From: Methylobacillus caricis
GTDB taxonomy: Bacteria > Pseudomonadota > Gammaproteobacteria > Burkholderiales > Methylophilaceae
Direction of reading: 5' to 3'
Length of the DNA: 64,000 nt
Assembly (NCBI RefSeq): GCF_020532705.1
Contig: NZ_JAJAVD010000001.1
Span: 930,001-994,000, forward strand
Shown here: positions 54,590 through 63,825 of the stretch, piece by piece
Layout of the letters: the number at the start of each line of letters is the position of its first letter
Position numbering within the stretch: the first letter of the stretch is position 1
Translations under genes and position numbers: made by a program
Notes under the pieces: model-generated
The model's database searches: none
Told to the model about the DNA's origin: nothing
The model's input: only the letters and a program-made list of their open reading frames with translations

Positions 54590-54802
54590 CTAGGAACCAT
54601 TGGCAGGGGGCACCTGGCGTGTGCAGTCGCTGTTGTTGAATGGGCCGTTGATCTTGGTCCAGCCCGGACCTGGTGATGCCTGCAAGCACACCAGCCTGCC
54701 ATCAAGCTTGCTCTGCCAGAGATACCATTTTGCTGGCGCGGAGAATGCACTCATGGCGGTCAGCAAGCTGGTGATCAAGCACAGGAATAGGGTACGTTTC
54801 AT
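54590..54802 (-). CDS. Small secreted protein of unknown function
   Basis: A 70-residue protein with a signal peptide (LFLCLITSLLTAMSAFSA). The mature part (KWYLWQSKLDGRLVCLQ, SPGPGWTKINGPFNNSDC) has two cysteines, likely disulfide bonded. It resembles a family of short exported betaproteobacterial proteins of unknown function, as far as memory allows. The ribosome binding site is weak. It is 30 nt upstream of gdx on the same strand and may share its transcript. Confidence 0.7.
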   Translation of the reverse strand: MKRTLFLCLITSLLTAMSAFSAPAKWYLWQSKLDGRLVCLQASPGPGWTKINGPFNNSDCTRQVPPANGS

Positions 54803-54871
54803 GCCGGAATTGTAAGGGTAATCCAGTCCTCAATGCCAGCGTGTTCTGTGTATCAGGCGAGCAATTGGATA

Positions 54872-57800
54872 TCAATGCCTGCTTTTTTCAAAGTGACCCA
54901 TATGCAACATGACGGCAGGCATGATCAATAGGTTGAGAATAGTGGAGGTGATTAATCCACCGACAATAATCATTGCCATTGGCCCTTCGATTTCCCGGCC
55001 GGGTTCGCCACTTCCCAGTGCCAGTGGCAACAGGCCGAGGCCTGTGACGAGTGCTGTCATGAGGATGGATGGCAGGCGTTCGCTGGCGCCGCGAATGGCA
55101 GTTTCCAGATTCCAGCTCATGCCTTCATGATCTATCAGGTGCTGGTAGTGGGAAACCAGCATGATCGAATTACGTAATGTAATGCCGAAGAGGGTGACAA
55201 AGCCGACCATGGAACCTATGGATATCCAGCCACCGCTCAATACGACGGCAATCACGCCGCCTACTAATGCAAACGGGAGGTTGAAAAAGGTCAATAAGAG
55301 GTTACGCAGTCTTCCCAATGCGATATAAAGCATGATGAAGATGCCGGCAAGGGCAATCAGTGAATGCACAATCAGGTCTTGGCGAGTGCTTTTTTCAGCT
55401 TCGGCTTCACCACTGAATGCCAGGTAATTGCCCGAGGACAAGGTGACTTCCGATTCAATACGTTGCCTTGCTTCTGCATAAAACCCCTGGATATCACGGT
55501 CCCTGGCATTGGCAGTCACGGTTTGTATCCGTTTTGTGCCCAGATGCAGTATCTTGGACTGGCCATTTTCCTGGCGAATATCGGCAACATCCTTGAGTTG
55601 CAACATCTTGCCTTCAGCATTCTTGATTGGTAGCTTGCCAGTCTGGGTAATGTTGTTGCGGGCTTCAGGGGTGAGTACAACGCTGACGCCTATTACCCGG
55701 TTGCCATGATATACCTGAGTGACAGGGGTGCTTTCATAGGCGATGCGTATGGTATCCAGTATATCGGTGGGGTGCAGGCCAAATTGCAGCATTTTTTCCG
55801 GCAGTAGCCTGATCACTAATTGTGGCGAGCCAGGGGGGGATTGTACGGTAACATCCGTGGCCCCAGGAGTACCTGCCAGGACGGCGGCTATGGCCTGTGC
55901 GTCCTTGTTCAATGCGTCAATGTCACGTCCATAAATGTTGACGACCATGGATGCAGCATAACCAGAAATTGTTTCTTCTATTCGTTCTGTGAGAAAGGTG
56001 TTGATGGCAAAATTGACCCCTACGAATCCAGGATATCCTGGGCCGTCATCATCCATGCCAGACAGCTTTTCCCTGATGTCTTCCAGGATGCGTCGCTGCT
56101 CGGCACCTGAGAGCGTGCCGGTCTCAATTTCAAACTCGCTGTAATGGGTGCCAAATGTGTCAGCTCCATTGGGTGCCCGGCCTACCCACTGCGCAACAGA
56201 ACGCACACCATCTATGCTGCGTATGACTTCAGACACTTTCTTGCCGATACGCAATGACTCCTGCTCCGATGTTCCTGGCACTGCGGTCATGTGCATGATG
56301 TAATGACCTTCGTACAGGCTGGGGATGAATTGTGTCTTGAATAGCGGAATGGTAGTCAACCCCAGAGCGATCATTAGCATGGTGATGCCCAGGATGATCC
56401 TGAAATGAGATTCAATCGAGCGAAGACAGCGTATGTAGTGATGCCTGACAAAACGAATCAGGGGAGAGTCAGCAGTTTTGAGACTGTTGGATGAGCCCAG
56501 CAACAGATGGCAGAGTGCAGGAGTCACAGTGAGCGCTACTACAAGTGAGGCCATGATCGCGCTGATATAGGCAATGCCGAGCGGGGCAAACAGTTTGCCA
56601 GCGACACCGCTGATGCTGAGCAGTGGCAGGAACACCAGTGCAACAATGAATGTTGCATACACTACGGAGCTGCGTACTTCCAGTGAGGCATCGATCACTA
56701 CTTGATGCAACGGTTTTGGCAAGGCCGATGCACGATTTTCCCTGATACGTCTGAAGATGTTTTCCGAGTCAATAATGGCGTCATCCACTACTTCCCCTAG
56801 TGCAATCGCAAGCCCACCCAGCACCATGATATTGAGGCCGATGCCAAAATATTGCATGACCAGGATGGCGGAAAGCAGCGACAGCGGGATAGCCGTGACA
56901 GAAATTAATGCGGCTCTTGCATTGAACAGGAACAGGAATAACACGGCAATCACCAGTACCGAACCAATCAGAATATCGGTCTGCACGCCATTGATGGCGG
57001 TTTCGATAAAGTTGGACGGGCGGAAAAGCTTGGAGTGCAGCGTGATTTCCTTGGCATCCAGTATTGGCCCCAGCTCTTTGAGTGCTGCCTCGACTGCCTG
57101 GGTGACACCGTCAGTATTGGCACCTAGCTGGGATTGTACTGACAGATAAATGCCCGTCTTGCCATCAATGGCAGCAGCGCTGATGGAGGGGGCGGCACCT
57201 TCTACCACTCGGCCTATATCTGACAGGCGCAGGGTCTGGCCCTGTGAATGCAGTAGGGTGGTGCGCTCGAGCTGGGCTGGGGTCAGTGACTGTCCCTCTG
57301 TATTGATAATGATGCGCTGGTTGTTGTTCTCGATAAAACCACTGCCACGAATGCCGGTATCGCGGCTGACAGCATCCACTACCTGTTGCAGGGAAAGATT
57401 AAATCTCACCAGCATGACTGGGTCTACCTGAACCTGGAACTGGCGGACCTCGCCACCAAAGACATTGACATCAGCTACGCCTTGCACTGCCATGAGATGT
57501 GGCTTGACTGACCAGTCAACCAGGGTACGCAGCTCTTGCAAGGTTCTAACATCAGAGGTCAGTCCAATGCCCAGTACCGTGCTCGCAGAAGATGTCAGTG
57601 GAGTGATATTGGGCACAATGCCGGTGGGGAGTTGGCTACCCAGCGTGGTGAGGCGTTCGGCTACCACCTGCCGATTACGGTATACATCACTTGCCTCATC
57701 AAACACCACAGTAATCACGGACAGGCCGGGGATGGATTGGGAGCGGATGGTGTCTATGCCTATCGTTCCGGCAATGCTGTTTTCTATGGGCTGGGTAACC

Positions 57801-57991
57801 AGCGATTCCACCAGTTCTGCCGACATACCCGGGGACTCGGTTTGGATTACTAGCTGTGTCGGGGCAAATTCCGGGAATACGTCCAGGTGGCTGTGCTTGA
57901 CCTTATAAAGCCCATAAATCACGACAATACACGCCAGCGCAACAATTACGCCGCTAAAGCGTACTGAAAAACGAATCAGGGCTGACATCAT
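54872..57991 (-). CDS. Heavy-metal type RND efflux transporter (CusA/CzcA family)
   Basis: A 1039-residue inner-membrane proton antiporter with twelve membrane helices and two large periplasmic loops. TM4 has LGEVVDDAIIDSENIFRRI, the GExxDDAxxxxEN form rather than the DFGxxxDGAxxxxEN of CzcA or the AIGxxxDAAxxxxEN of CusA, so the metal cannot be assigned. The N-terminal VFPEFAPTQLVIQTESPGMS and C-terminal FGITLRNSIMLVSHYQHL are typical of HME-RND proteins. It has tandem ATG codons at the start with GGAG upstream. It is last of a three-gene operon with adaptor and outer membrane factor. Confidence 0.93.
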   Translation of the reverse strand: MMSALIRFSVRFSGVIVALACIVVIYGLYKVKHSHLDVFPEFAPTQLVIQTESPGMSAELVESLVTQPIENSIAGTIGIDTIRSQSIPGLSVITVVFDEASDVYRNRQVVAERLTTLGSQLPTGIVPNITPLTSSASTVLGIGLTSDVRTLQELRTLVDWSVKPHLMAVQGVADVNVFGGEVRQFQVQVDPVMLVRFNLSLQQVVDAVSRDTGIRGSGFIENNNQRIIINTEGQSLTPAQLERTTLLHSQGQTLRLSDIGRVVEGAAPSISAAAIDGKTGIYLSVQSQLGANTDGVTQAVEAALKELGPILDAKEITLHSKLFRPSNFIETAINGVQTDILIGSVLVIAVLFLFLFNARAALISVTAIPLSLLSAILVMQYFGIGLNIMVLGGLAIALGEVVDDAIIDSENIFRRIRENRASALPKPLHQVVIDASLEVRSSVVYATFIVALVFLPLLSISGVAGKLFAPLGIAYISAIMASLVVALTVTPALCHLLLGSSNSLKTADSPLIRFVRHHYIRCLRSIESHFRIILGITMLMIALGLTTIPLFKTQFIPSLYEGHYIMHMTAVPGTSEQESLRIGKKVSEVIRSIDGVRSVAQWVGRAPNGADTFGTHYSEFEIETGTLSGAEQRRILEDIREKLSGMDDDGPGYPGFVGVNFAINTFLTERIEETISGYAASMVVNIYGRDIDALNKDAQAIAAVLAGTPGATDVTVQSPPGSPQLVIRLLPEKMLQFGLHPTDILDTIRIAYESTPVTQVYHGNRVIGVSVVLTPEARNNITQTGKLPIKNAEGKMLQLKDVADIRQENGQSKILHLGTKRIQTVTANARDRDIQGFYAEARQRIESEVTLSSGNYLAFSGEAEAEKSTRQDLIVHSLIALAGIFIMLYIALGRLRNLLLTFFNLPFALVGGVIAVVLSGGWISIGSMVGFVTLFGITLRNSIMLVSHYQHLIDHEGMSWNLETAIRGASERLPSILMTALVTGLGLLPLALGSGEPGREIEGPMAMIIVGGLITSTILNLLIMPAVMLHMGHFEKSRH

Positions 57992-58009
57992 GATCTCGTG
58001 CTCCGGACC

Positions 58010-59068
58010 CTAATCATCGTTTTCATTCTTGATCTGGTACTTGAACTCCTCGGACAGCAGAAGTTGTGCGCCATTTGTGACGATGGCGCTGCCCGCTGCA
58101 GGGCCCTTCTGGTTGAACCAGCCATTTCCACTCTCAATTTCGGTGCTGACAGGCTCACGTATAAAGTGTTCAGCATCTGCTTTACGGTATACCCATCCCT
58201 TGCCGCCATACCAGACAATCGCGTTTTGCGGCACGACTACACCACTTGCCGTACTGGATGTTTCCAGGCTTTGCGTGCTTAAACGCATACCAGCTCTCAG
58301 GTTAGTGGAGTTGGCGCTGTAAAAATAGGTTTTTCCTTGTAGCGTGGGGTCTGCCTGAGGGGAAATCGCCACGAAGTAAGCCGTGATAGGTGTCAATCCA
58401 CTGCCGATCGGGGAAACATGCAATTGTTCGCCGGGTCTAGGTTCCGGGCGCTCAAAGGGCATGGTGACGCGCAACAGTACATGCTTGTAGTCAAGCAGTT
58501 GCTTCATCTGTTCGGAGGGCGTGCGTTCAGTCGCTTGTTGACTCAGTACCTCACCCCATTGTTGGCGCATGGTGTATTTGAGATTGCTGACATTGGTTTC
58601 TGCAGCTGCCAGCTTGGCTTGATCGGCTTTATAGACAGCTTCAGCCGCAATCACCATGCGGTCAGAAATATTGCGGTCATCCTTATTCAATTGCGCCAAG
58701 CGTTGATAATCGCTTTGGCTGTTGACGAATGCTGCCTGCGCTATAGCCACATCACCCAGTGCTGCCATGTAACGTGTGCGCAACTCAATGAGGCTGTCTA
58801 TGCTAATGACGGTGCCAAGGGCTTTGAATGTTTGCGTGTGCTTGGTCTGGCTAAGTACCGTGGTTTGTATATCACTTTGTTGCTGTGTTTCCGCAGTCAA
58901 GGTAACGGTGGTGACACCATTTCCCGTATGCACGCGCATTGGGCTTTCGATTTCCTCTTCGCGGTTCAACTCCTCAAATTCGTCCTTGCTGAACAGTACC
59001 AATAACCAGAGCAACACGACGATGATGCAAGCCTGAATAATAATGACAGCCGTGGTTTTCTTGTTCAT
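58010..59068 (-). CDS. RND efflux periplasmic adaptor (CusB/CzcB-like)
   Basis: A 352-residue membrane fusion protein with an N-terminal membrane anchor (AVIIIQACIIVVLLWLLVLF). A helical hairpin lies at about residues 105-185, between strands GTVISIDSLIELRTRYMAAL and the beta-barrel part (GMRLSTQSLETSSTASGVVV). The C-terminal region WVYRKADAEHFIREPVSTEI matches the CusB family. It lacks the His-rich metal-binding N-terminal extension of some CzcB proteins. It links the transporter (18 nt downstream) to the outer membrane factor, whose gene it overlaps by 4 nt. Confidence 0.9.
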   Translation of the reverse strand: MNKKTTAVIIIQACIIVVLLWLLVLFSKDEFEELNREEEIESPMRVHTGNGVTTVTLTAETQQQSDIQTTVLSQTKHTQTFKALGTVISIDSLIELRTRYMAALGDVAIAQAAFVNSQSDYQRLAQLNKDDRNISDRMVIAAEAVYKADQAKLAAAETNVSNLKYTMRQQWGEVLSQQATERTPSEQMKQLLDYKHVLLRVTMPFERPEPRPGEQLHVSPIGSGLTPITAYFVAISPQADPTLQGKTYFYSANSTNLRAGMRLSTQSLETSSTASGVVVPQNAIVWYGGKGWVYRKADAEHFIREPVSTEIESGNGWFNQKGPAAGSAIVTNGAQLLLSEEFKYQIKNENDD

Positions 59069-60516
59069 TGCAGTTTTTCTTCCCCTGATGCATATTTTCT
59101 GGCTGCCCGCTCTAAATCGGCAGGCATGCTGTCCAGATTTTCCAGTGGTAACTGCATACTGTCCTCCAGCGCGGCAGCTGCTCTTTGTACCTGGTATTCT
59201 GATGAAAGCAGATTTTGCAGGGCCAGCACCCTCTCCAGTTGGCTGACCGAAAACTCTAGCCGATCGGCAAAGCCATTATCAAAGCGCCTGCTGGCCTGTT
59301 CTGATTGATTAATTTGTGCCTGGTAAAGCCGCTGCGCTTGCTCCAATACATGAACGGAGGTTTCATAGCGCGTCCTGGCAGTATCCATATTGGCGATTAT
59401 TCTGGCCTGTAACGCTTCGAACTGGGCAGCTTCGGTTTCTCGTAGTGCTTTTGCTTGAGCAATCTGTCCCTGGTTTTTGTGCATGAGGTTCAGAATGGAA
59501 GAAATGCCCAGTGACCAGATATGAAATCCCTCTTCATAACTATAAGAGGGGATCAGATTGATATCGGGGTATTGCTTGGCTATTTCCAGCCGTAAACGTG
59601 CCTCACTTGCAGCATAACGTGCCAATGAGGCAAGGATGTCGAGCCGATTGAGCAGGGCTGCATCTTGGGTGGCGGTGCTACGTATGTTGGCAATATTGAT
59701 CGGATGAGAGGCTTCCAGTACCTCTTGGCGATGTGAAACATTCAGGGGTAGTTGCTCAAATTTGACCAGCGGCAAGCCAGCATTGCTGGCAAGAGCGGAT
59801 TTCAGTTCCTGAATACGCCCTTGTTCAGTGGCCAGGGTCTGCCGGGATTTTTGCCATTGCAATCTTGCATTGCTGAGTTCTACGTTGGAGATCATGCCAG
59901 CATCTAGACGCTGCTTGAGCATGGATACAATGGCATCACGCAGCAATACTTCCTCCTCAAGCGTAGAGAGGTTCTGTAATGCTGCGTTATAGTCAATCCA
60001 GCTTAATAATAAACGGGAACGTATAGTCCAGATTGATTGGCCTATGCTGGCTCGGGCGGCCTCTGACAGGTTGACTGCTTGATCCAGCCTTGCTTGCCGC
60101 TTTCCTGCAGTTTCAATCGGGATGCTCACGCTGAAGCTATAAACATTGCGGCCTTCTGGATCTTCACTGCGGCCCAGGCTACCTGCAGCACTGGGGTTGG
60201 GGCGTTGTCCTGCCGTTGTGATGTCGGCCATGGCCTGGCCCAGTTGAGCCCTGGCAATATCCAGGTCGGGATGAAAGTAAAGGGCGCTCAAAGTTAACTC
60301 ACGCAACCCCCAGCTTTCTACAGAATGCTCATAACCCTGAGCATGCATATATTCAAGAAAGCCCTCGCTTTCCGGGTCATGCGTCCTGAAATTGACAAGC
60401 CCTTCTTGAGCCGCCAATGGCTGTGGATGGTAATTTTGATAGCCGCACCCTGTAGCCAAGGCGCTTAATAAAGCGAGACTTGTCCACAGTCTGGGCGTTG
60501 ATTTTTTTGTTTTCAT
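59065..60516 (-). CDS. RND outer membrane factor, TolC/CzcC family lipoprotein
   Basis: A 483-residue outer membrane efflux protein. The signal peptide ends in lipobox ALATGC (Cys at about 24). Two TolC-type repeats with long coiled-coil helices follow, e.g. ARAQLGQAMADITTAGQRPN, RQKARLDQ-like KRQARLDQAVNLSE, VELSNARLQWQKSRQTLATE, SEQASRRFDNGFADRLEFSV. ATG 60516 is preferred for its GGCGGA site and lipobox spacing. It is the first gene of the RND operon. Confidence 0.9.
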   Translation of the reverse strand: MKTKKSTPRLWTSLALLSALATGCGYQNYHPQPLAAQEGLVNFRTHDPESEGFLEYMHAQGYEHSVESWGLRELTLSALYFHPDLDIARAQLGQAMADITTAGQRPNPSAAGSLGRSEDPEGRNVYSFSVSIPIETAGKRQARLDQAVNLSEAARASIGQSIWTIRSRLLLSWIDYNAALQNLSTLEEEVLLRDAIVSMLKQRLDAGMISNVELSNARLQWQKSRQTLATEQGRIQELKSALASNAGLPLVKFEQLPLNVSHRQEVLEASHPINIANIRSTATQDAALLNRLDILASLARYAASEARLRLEIAKQYPDINLIPSYSYEEGFHIWSLGISSILNLMHKNQGQIAQAKALRETEAAQFEALQARIIANMDTARTRYETSVHVLEQAQRLYQAQINQSEQASRRFDNGFADRLEFSVSQLERVLALQNLLSSEYQVQRAAAALEDSMQLPLENLDSMPADLERAARKYASGEEKLQ

Positions 60517-60751
60517 TCCGCCGCCATAATTCACTCCATGCGCGATAGTACCGCCAAGCCATGCTTGTCAGCAATCATCCTTCAATGATCAGATGGTTGG
60601 TTCAAGGATTATTGCAATATGGCAGGTTGCTATCAGGTGGGGGAGTGCTGGCGAAAAAGCATTTAATGTGTCTATGCCGTATCCAGGGGTAGGTTGCTTA
60701 ATCTTTACCAGACTTACAGATTGCTGGAAATCTGTATGTGTTGAATGATGC
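60517..60751. other. Intergenic stretch upstream of the RND operon
   Basis: This gap must hold the RND operon promoter, but no convincing sigma70 hexamers or metal-regulator dyad (MerR- or CzcR-like) were recognised. No regulator gene for the efflux system is adjacent. Confidence 0.5.
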
Positions 60752-61000
60752 TTAGTTGGCGATCACGGCTTGCACCGAGATCAAGGCATCTTGCAAAGTT
60801 TCTTCTGTTAATGCATTAATGCTGCCGGCCAGCAACTCTGCTGCCTGCTCAGTGCCTGCTGGCAAGTCATGACTGTCAAGTTCTGCAATCAGGCCTGCGG
60901 CCGCGCCAGTGACTTTCAACAGCGCATAACGTTCCCGCATCAGAATTTCCACTTCGGAGCGCAACATATTGATTTCGTCCTGATTGATGGTGCTTTGCAT
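60752..61000 (-). CDS. Small conserved-type protein of unknown function
   Basis: An 82-residue acidic, helical protein (INQDEINMLRSEVEILMRER, ELLAGSINALTEETLQDALI). It has no signal peptide, membrane segment or recognised domain. ATG 61000 follows AAGAAAG; earlier in-frame starts lack a ribosome binding site. It is not obviously related to its neighbours (RND operon, tRNA-Leu). Function not assigned. Confidence 0.65.
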   Translation of the reverse strand: MQSTINQDEINMLRSEVEILMRERYALLKVTGAAAGLIAELDSHDLPAGTEQAAELLAGSINALTEETLQDALISVQAVIAN

Positions 61001-61121
61001 AATGACTTTCTTAATTAGGCTTGGGATACGTAATGCATATTGGCTATGTTCCATGACCATGTCAAATGCCCATAGCGATTTATGATTGCTGATAAAGGCA
61101 CCAAGTACTTAATCTAGTAGT

Positions 61122-61206
61122 TGGTGCGAAAGGAGAGACTCGAACTCTCACGCCTTGCGGCGCTGGAACCTAAATCCAGTGCGTCTACCAATTCCGCCAC
61201 TTTCGC
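61122..61206 (-). tRNA. tRNA-Leu (anticodon UAG)
   Basis: The minus strand folds into an 85-nt class II tRNA. The acceptor is GCGAAAG/CTTTCGC with encoded CCA. The anticodon stem-loop CTGGA-TTTAGGT-TCCAG gives anticodon TAG (leucine). The long variable arm is GCGCCGCAAGGCGT and the T-loop is GTTCGAGTC. It reads CUN leucine codons. Confidence 0.97.
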
Positions 61207-61213
61207 TTTGACC

Positions 61214-61268
61214 GCTCTCTGGCGAGAGCTGCCCAAACAGTTGCTGTTCAGGAAAGGTGCGCATTATA
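61214..61268 (-). promoter_or_regulatory. Candidate tRNA-Leu promoter and leader hairpin
   Basis: On the minus strand TATAAT (61263-61268) lies 56 bases before the tRNA 5' end, with a poor -35 (TTTCGC, 61286-61291). Between them is a perfect hairpin GCTCTC-tggc-GAGAGC (61214-61229), which may help 5' processing. The rest of the 225-base gap to 61431 shows nothing recognisable. Confidence 0.45.
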
Positions 61269-61431
61269 GCTCACTCCTTGTACCGGCGAAAAGCCTATTT
61301 GCGAAACTTTTGGTAAATGGCCAATGAGCAGGTATAGGGCATGTATCCAAAAGGATGGGGGTTCCCTTAAAATGTCCAGCCATCAAGTCGCTCCCCTGGA
61401 TCATATTTCCTCTTGAGTGGATAAAATCTTG

Positions 61432-61719
61432 TTAGTCCAGAGGCGGTTGAGGAGAGGGTTGTTCAGGAGAAATTTGTGAGGCAAGCAATTTTTTCCCTAG
61501 GTCTGTCAGCCTGAGCATGGAAACTTTTTCAATTTGTGATGGATAGTTGCTTGATGTGCTTGTCATGAACCATGGCTGGCTGATGAGACCCTGTTTGTGT
61601 GCTTGTTGCAAGCAGATAACCTCTACCTGGAATTTCACCATGTCTACTTTAATATTCTTTGGCTGAAAAGTTGTTTCACCATTATCAATCCTTTGCAGGA
61701 TTTCTATAATTTTTTGCAT
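61432..61719 (-). CDS. Small protein of unknown function
   Basis: A 95-residue protein (IIEILQRIDNGETTFQPKNI, VICLQQAHKQGLISQPWF, VSMLRLTDLGKKLL). The helix-strand pattern ending in RLTDLGKKLL is vaguely like winged-helix proteins of the DUF2513 type, but the match is too weak to claim. The C-terminus is Pro/Gln rich. ATG 61719 has CGGAG 6 nt upstream. It lies 21 nt downstream of glgX on the same strand and may be co-transcribed with it. Confidence 0.65.
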   Translation of the reverse strand: MQKIIEILQRIDNGETTFQPKNIKVDMVKFQVEVICLQQAHKQGLISQPWFMTSTSSNYPSQIEKVSMLRLTDLGKKLLASQISPEQPSPQPPLD

Positions 61720-61740
61720 GTTTTCTCCGTGCTATGCCTA

Positions 61741-63825
61741 TTACAGCACTTTGTCTTTTGTTTTGATGAGGCTTCCCTCATAAACATAGATGGATCTAGG
61801 CTCAAGCTTGATGCGGTCCTGTTCTACATTAGGTAGGGGAATTAATGGAGTATTGACTAATAGCTTCCAGGCATGTGTGTCGCAGTAAGGCATTTTTGCA
61901 TCCACTGTTACGTGCGAAGCGTTGAGAAATACCAATACCGCGGACTCATTCTTGTTTGGAGGAACAAATTTCACTGCCATGGCTTTGTTGTGGGGATCGT
62001 TCCATTGCTCATTGGTCATTTTTTCACCATTCACATTGAACCAGGCAACATCCGAGTTTCCGTGCTCGTTCAGTTTTCCTGTGAGAAATTCTGCACGTGA
62101 TATGGCGCTATGCTTTTTGCGCAGATCTGCCAGCATGCCGACAAAATCAATCAATGAATCATCAGTATTATCCCAATTGACCCAGCCAAGAGGATTATCC
62201 TGGCAATAGGTGTTGTTATTGCCTTGTTGGGTATTGTTCAGCTCATCACCTGCTAGGAGCATAGGAATACCTTGGGATAAAAATAATGTGGCAAGGAAAT
62301 TCCGTTTTTGCTGGCTTCTTAAAGCAATAATTTCCTCATTATCGGTTTCGCCCTCATGTCCGCAATTCCAGCTTCGGTTGTCATTGGCACCGTCCTGCCC
62401 ATTTTCACCGTTAGCTTCGTTATGTTTTTCATTAAATGAAACGAGATCATGCAAAGTGAAACCGTCATGCGCGGTGATGAAGTTGACGCTTGACCACGGG
62501 CGGCGATGTTGTTCGTTGAATAGGTCACTTGATGCGGCAAATCGGCTGGCAAACCTTGATAACATGCCATCTTTGCCAGCCCAAAACTCACGCGTGACAT
62601 CACGATAGTCTCCATTCCATTCCGAAAAGCCAGGCGGAAATGATCCGAGCTGGAATCCTCCCGGGCCCACATCCCACGGTTCAGCGATCAATTTACACCG
62701 GGTGAGTATGGGATCTTGTAGCATTGCATGGAAGAGTGCATGGTCTCGGTTGAAACCATGCTCGTTTCTGCCTAGCGTTAAGGCAAGGTCAAAGCGGAAG
62801 CCATCAATACCATATATGGAGGCCCATAAGCGCAGGCTATCCATAATCATCTGCAACACTTTGGGATGAGATGTATTGAGTGCATTTCCACAGCCTGTCA
62901 GGTTGTCGTAATAGCGCGGATTTCCCGGGAGTTCCTTGTAATAACTGAGATTATCTATCCCTCTCCAGCAAATGGTAGGGCCAAGATGGTTGCCTTCGCA
63001 TGTGTGGTTATAGACCACATCGAGAATTACCTCAATTCCCGCTGCATGCAGCGTGTCTACAGTTTTTGCAATTTCCTCCAACTCCCCAGAGCATAGATAA
63101 GATGGCTCAGGAGCGAAATAGGAAAGGGTGTTGTAACCCCAGTAGTTGGATAGGTTGTTTTCTAATAAATGCCTGTCCTGGGAAAAAGCATGAATTGGCA
63201 TAAGTTCTATTGCAGTAACGCCTATTTTCTGCAGATGGCTAACCAGAGCCGAGTCACTTAGCGCGGCAAACGTTCCCCGTATATCGTTGGGAATCAGGGG
63301 ATGCTGCATGGTCAGGCCTTTTACATGGGCTTCGTAAATAATGGTTTTGGGCCAGCGGATATCCGGCTTTGCAACTCTTGTCAGAGGTTCTGGGCTCGTC
63401 ACAATGGCTTTGGGCATGAAGCTTGCGCTGTCGCGATCATCCATATGAAGATCGGCATCCGGCGAATCGCTGATGGTGTAGCCATAAAGTGCGTCGTTCC
63501 AGTTGATGGGCCCTGACAGATTTCTGGCGTATGGGTCTAGCAGCAATTTATTGGCATTAAACCGCTGTCCCTCTTCAGGAGACCACGGCCCATCAATGCG
63601 GTAGCCATAAAGTTGTCCCGGCTTTACATCATCCAGATACCCATGCCAGACGCCATTAGTGCATTCTTGCAACTGGATTCGATCTGTTTCCGATGTTCCA
63701 TTCCGATTAAATAGGCACAGGGTGACGCTGGAGGCATGGTCGGAAAACAGGGCAAAGTTGGTTCCCTTGCCGTCAAAATATGCTCCCCTGGGGTATGGCC
63801 TGCCTTCTTTCAATATGTGATTCAT
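61741..63825 (-). CDS. glgX: Glycogen debranching enzyme GlgX
   Basis: A 694-residue isoamylase-type GH13 enzyme that hydrolyses alpha-1,6 branches of glycogen. An N-terminal CBM48-like domain (GRPYPRGAYFDGKGTNFALF) precedes the catalytic barrel, with nucleophile Asp in GIDGFRFDLALTLG, acid Glu in LIAEPWDVGPGG, transition-state Asp in FITAHDGFTLHDLV, and VILDVVYNHTCEGNHLGPT. Length is as for GlgX/TreX. The ribosome binding site before ATG 63825 is weak. No other glycogen genes are in the window; they may lie beyond its right end. Confidence 0.95.
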   Translation of the reverse strand: MNHILKEGRPYPRGAYFDGKGTNFALFSDHASSVTLCLFNRNGTSETDRIQLQECTNGVWHGYLDDVKPGQLYGYRIDGPWSPEEGQRFNANKLLLDPYARNLSGPINWNDALYGYTISDSPDADLHMDDRDSASFMPKAIVTSPEPLTRVAKPDIRWPKTIIYEAHVKGLTMQHPLIPNDIRGTFAALSDSALVSHLQKIGVTAIELMPIHAFSQDRHLLENNLSNYWGYNTLSYFAPEPSYLCSGELEEIAKTVDTLHAAGIEVILDVVYNHTCEGNHLGPTICWRGIDNLSYYKELPGNPRYYDNLTGCGNALNTSHPKVLQMIMDSLRLWASIYGIDGFRFDLALTLGRNEHGFNRDHALFHAMLQDPILTRCKLIAEPWDVGPGGFQLGSFPPGFSEWNGDYRDVTREFWAGKDGMLSRFASRFAASSDLFNEQHRRPWSSVNFITAHDGFTLHDLVSFNEKHNEANGENGQDGANDNRSWNCGHEGETDNEEIIALRSQQKRNFLATLFLSQGIPMLLAGDELNNTQQGNNNTYCQDNPLGWVNWDNTDDSLIDFVGMLADLRKKHSAISRAEFLTGKLNEHGNSDVAWFNVNGEKMTNEQWNDPHNKAMAVKFVPPNKNESAVLVFLNASHVTVDAKMPYCDTHAWKLLVNTPLIPLPNVEQDRIKLEPRSIYVYEGSLIKTKDKVL

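Noticed and set aside
54560-54600. A possible guanidine riboswitch upstream of gdx, suggested by the small hairpin AGCAAG-a-CTTGCT.
   Set aside because: There are no paired hairpins with ACGR loops of the mini-ykkC type and no room for a ykkC class I aptamer; the hairpin sits at the end of the preceding small gene.
61122-61206. tRNA-Leu as an integration site for a mobile element.
   Set aside because: No integrase gene or direct repeat of the tRNA 3' end was seen nearby.
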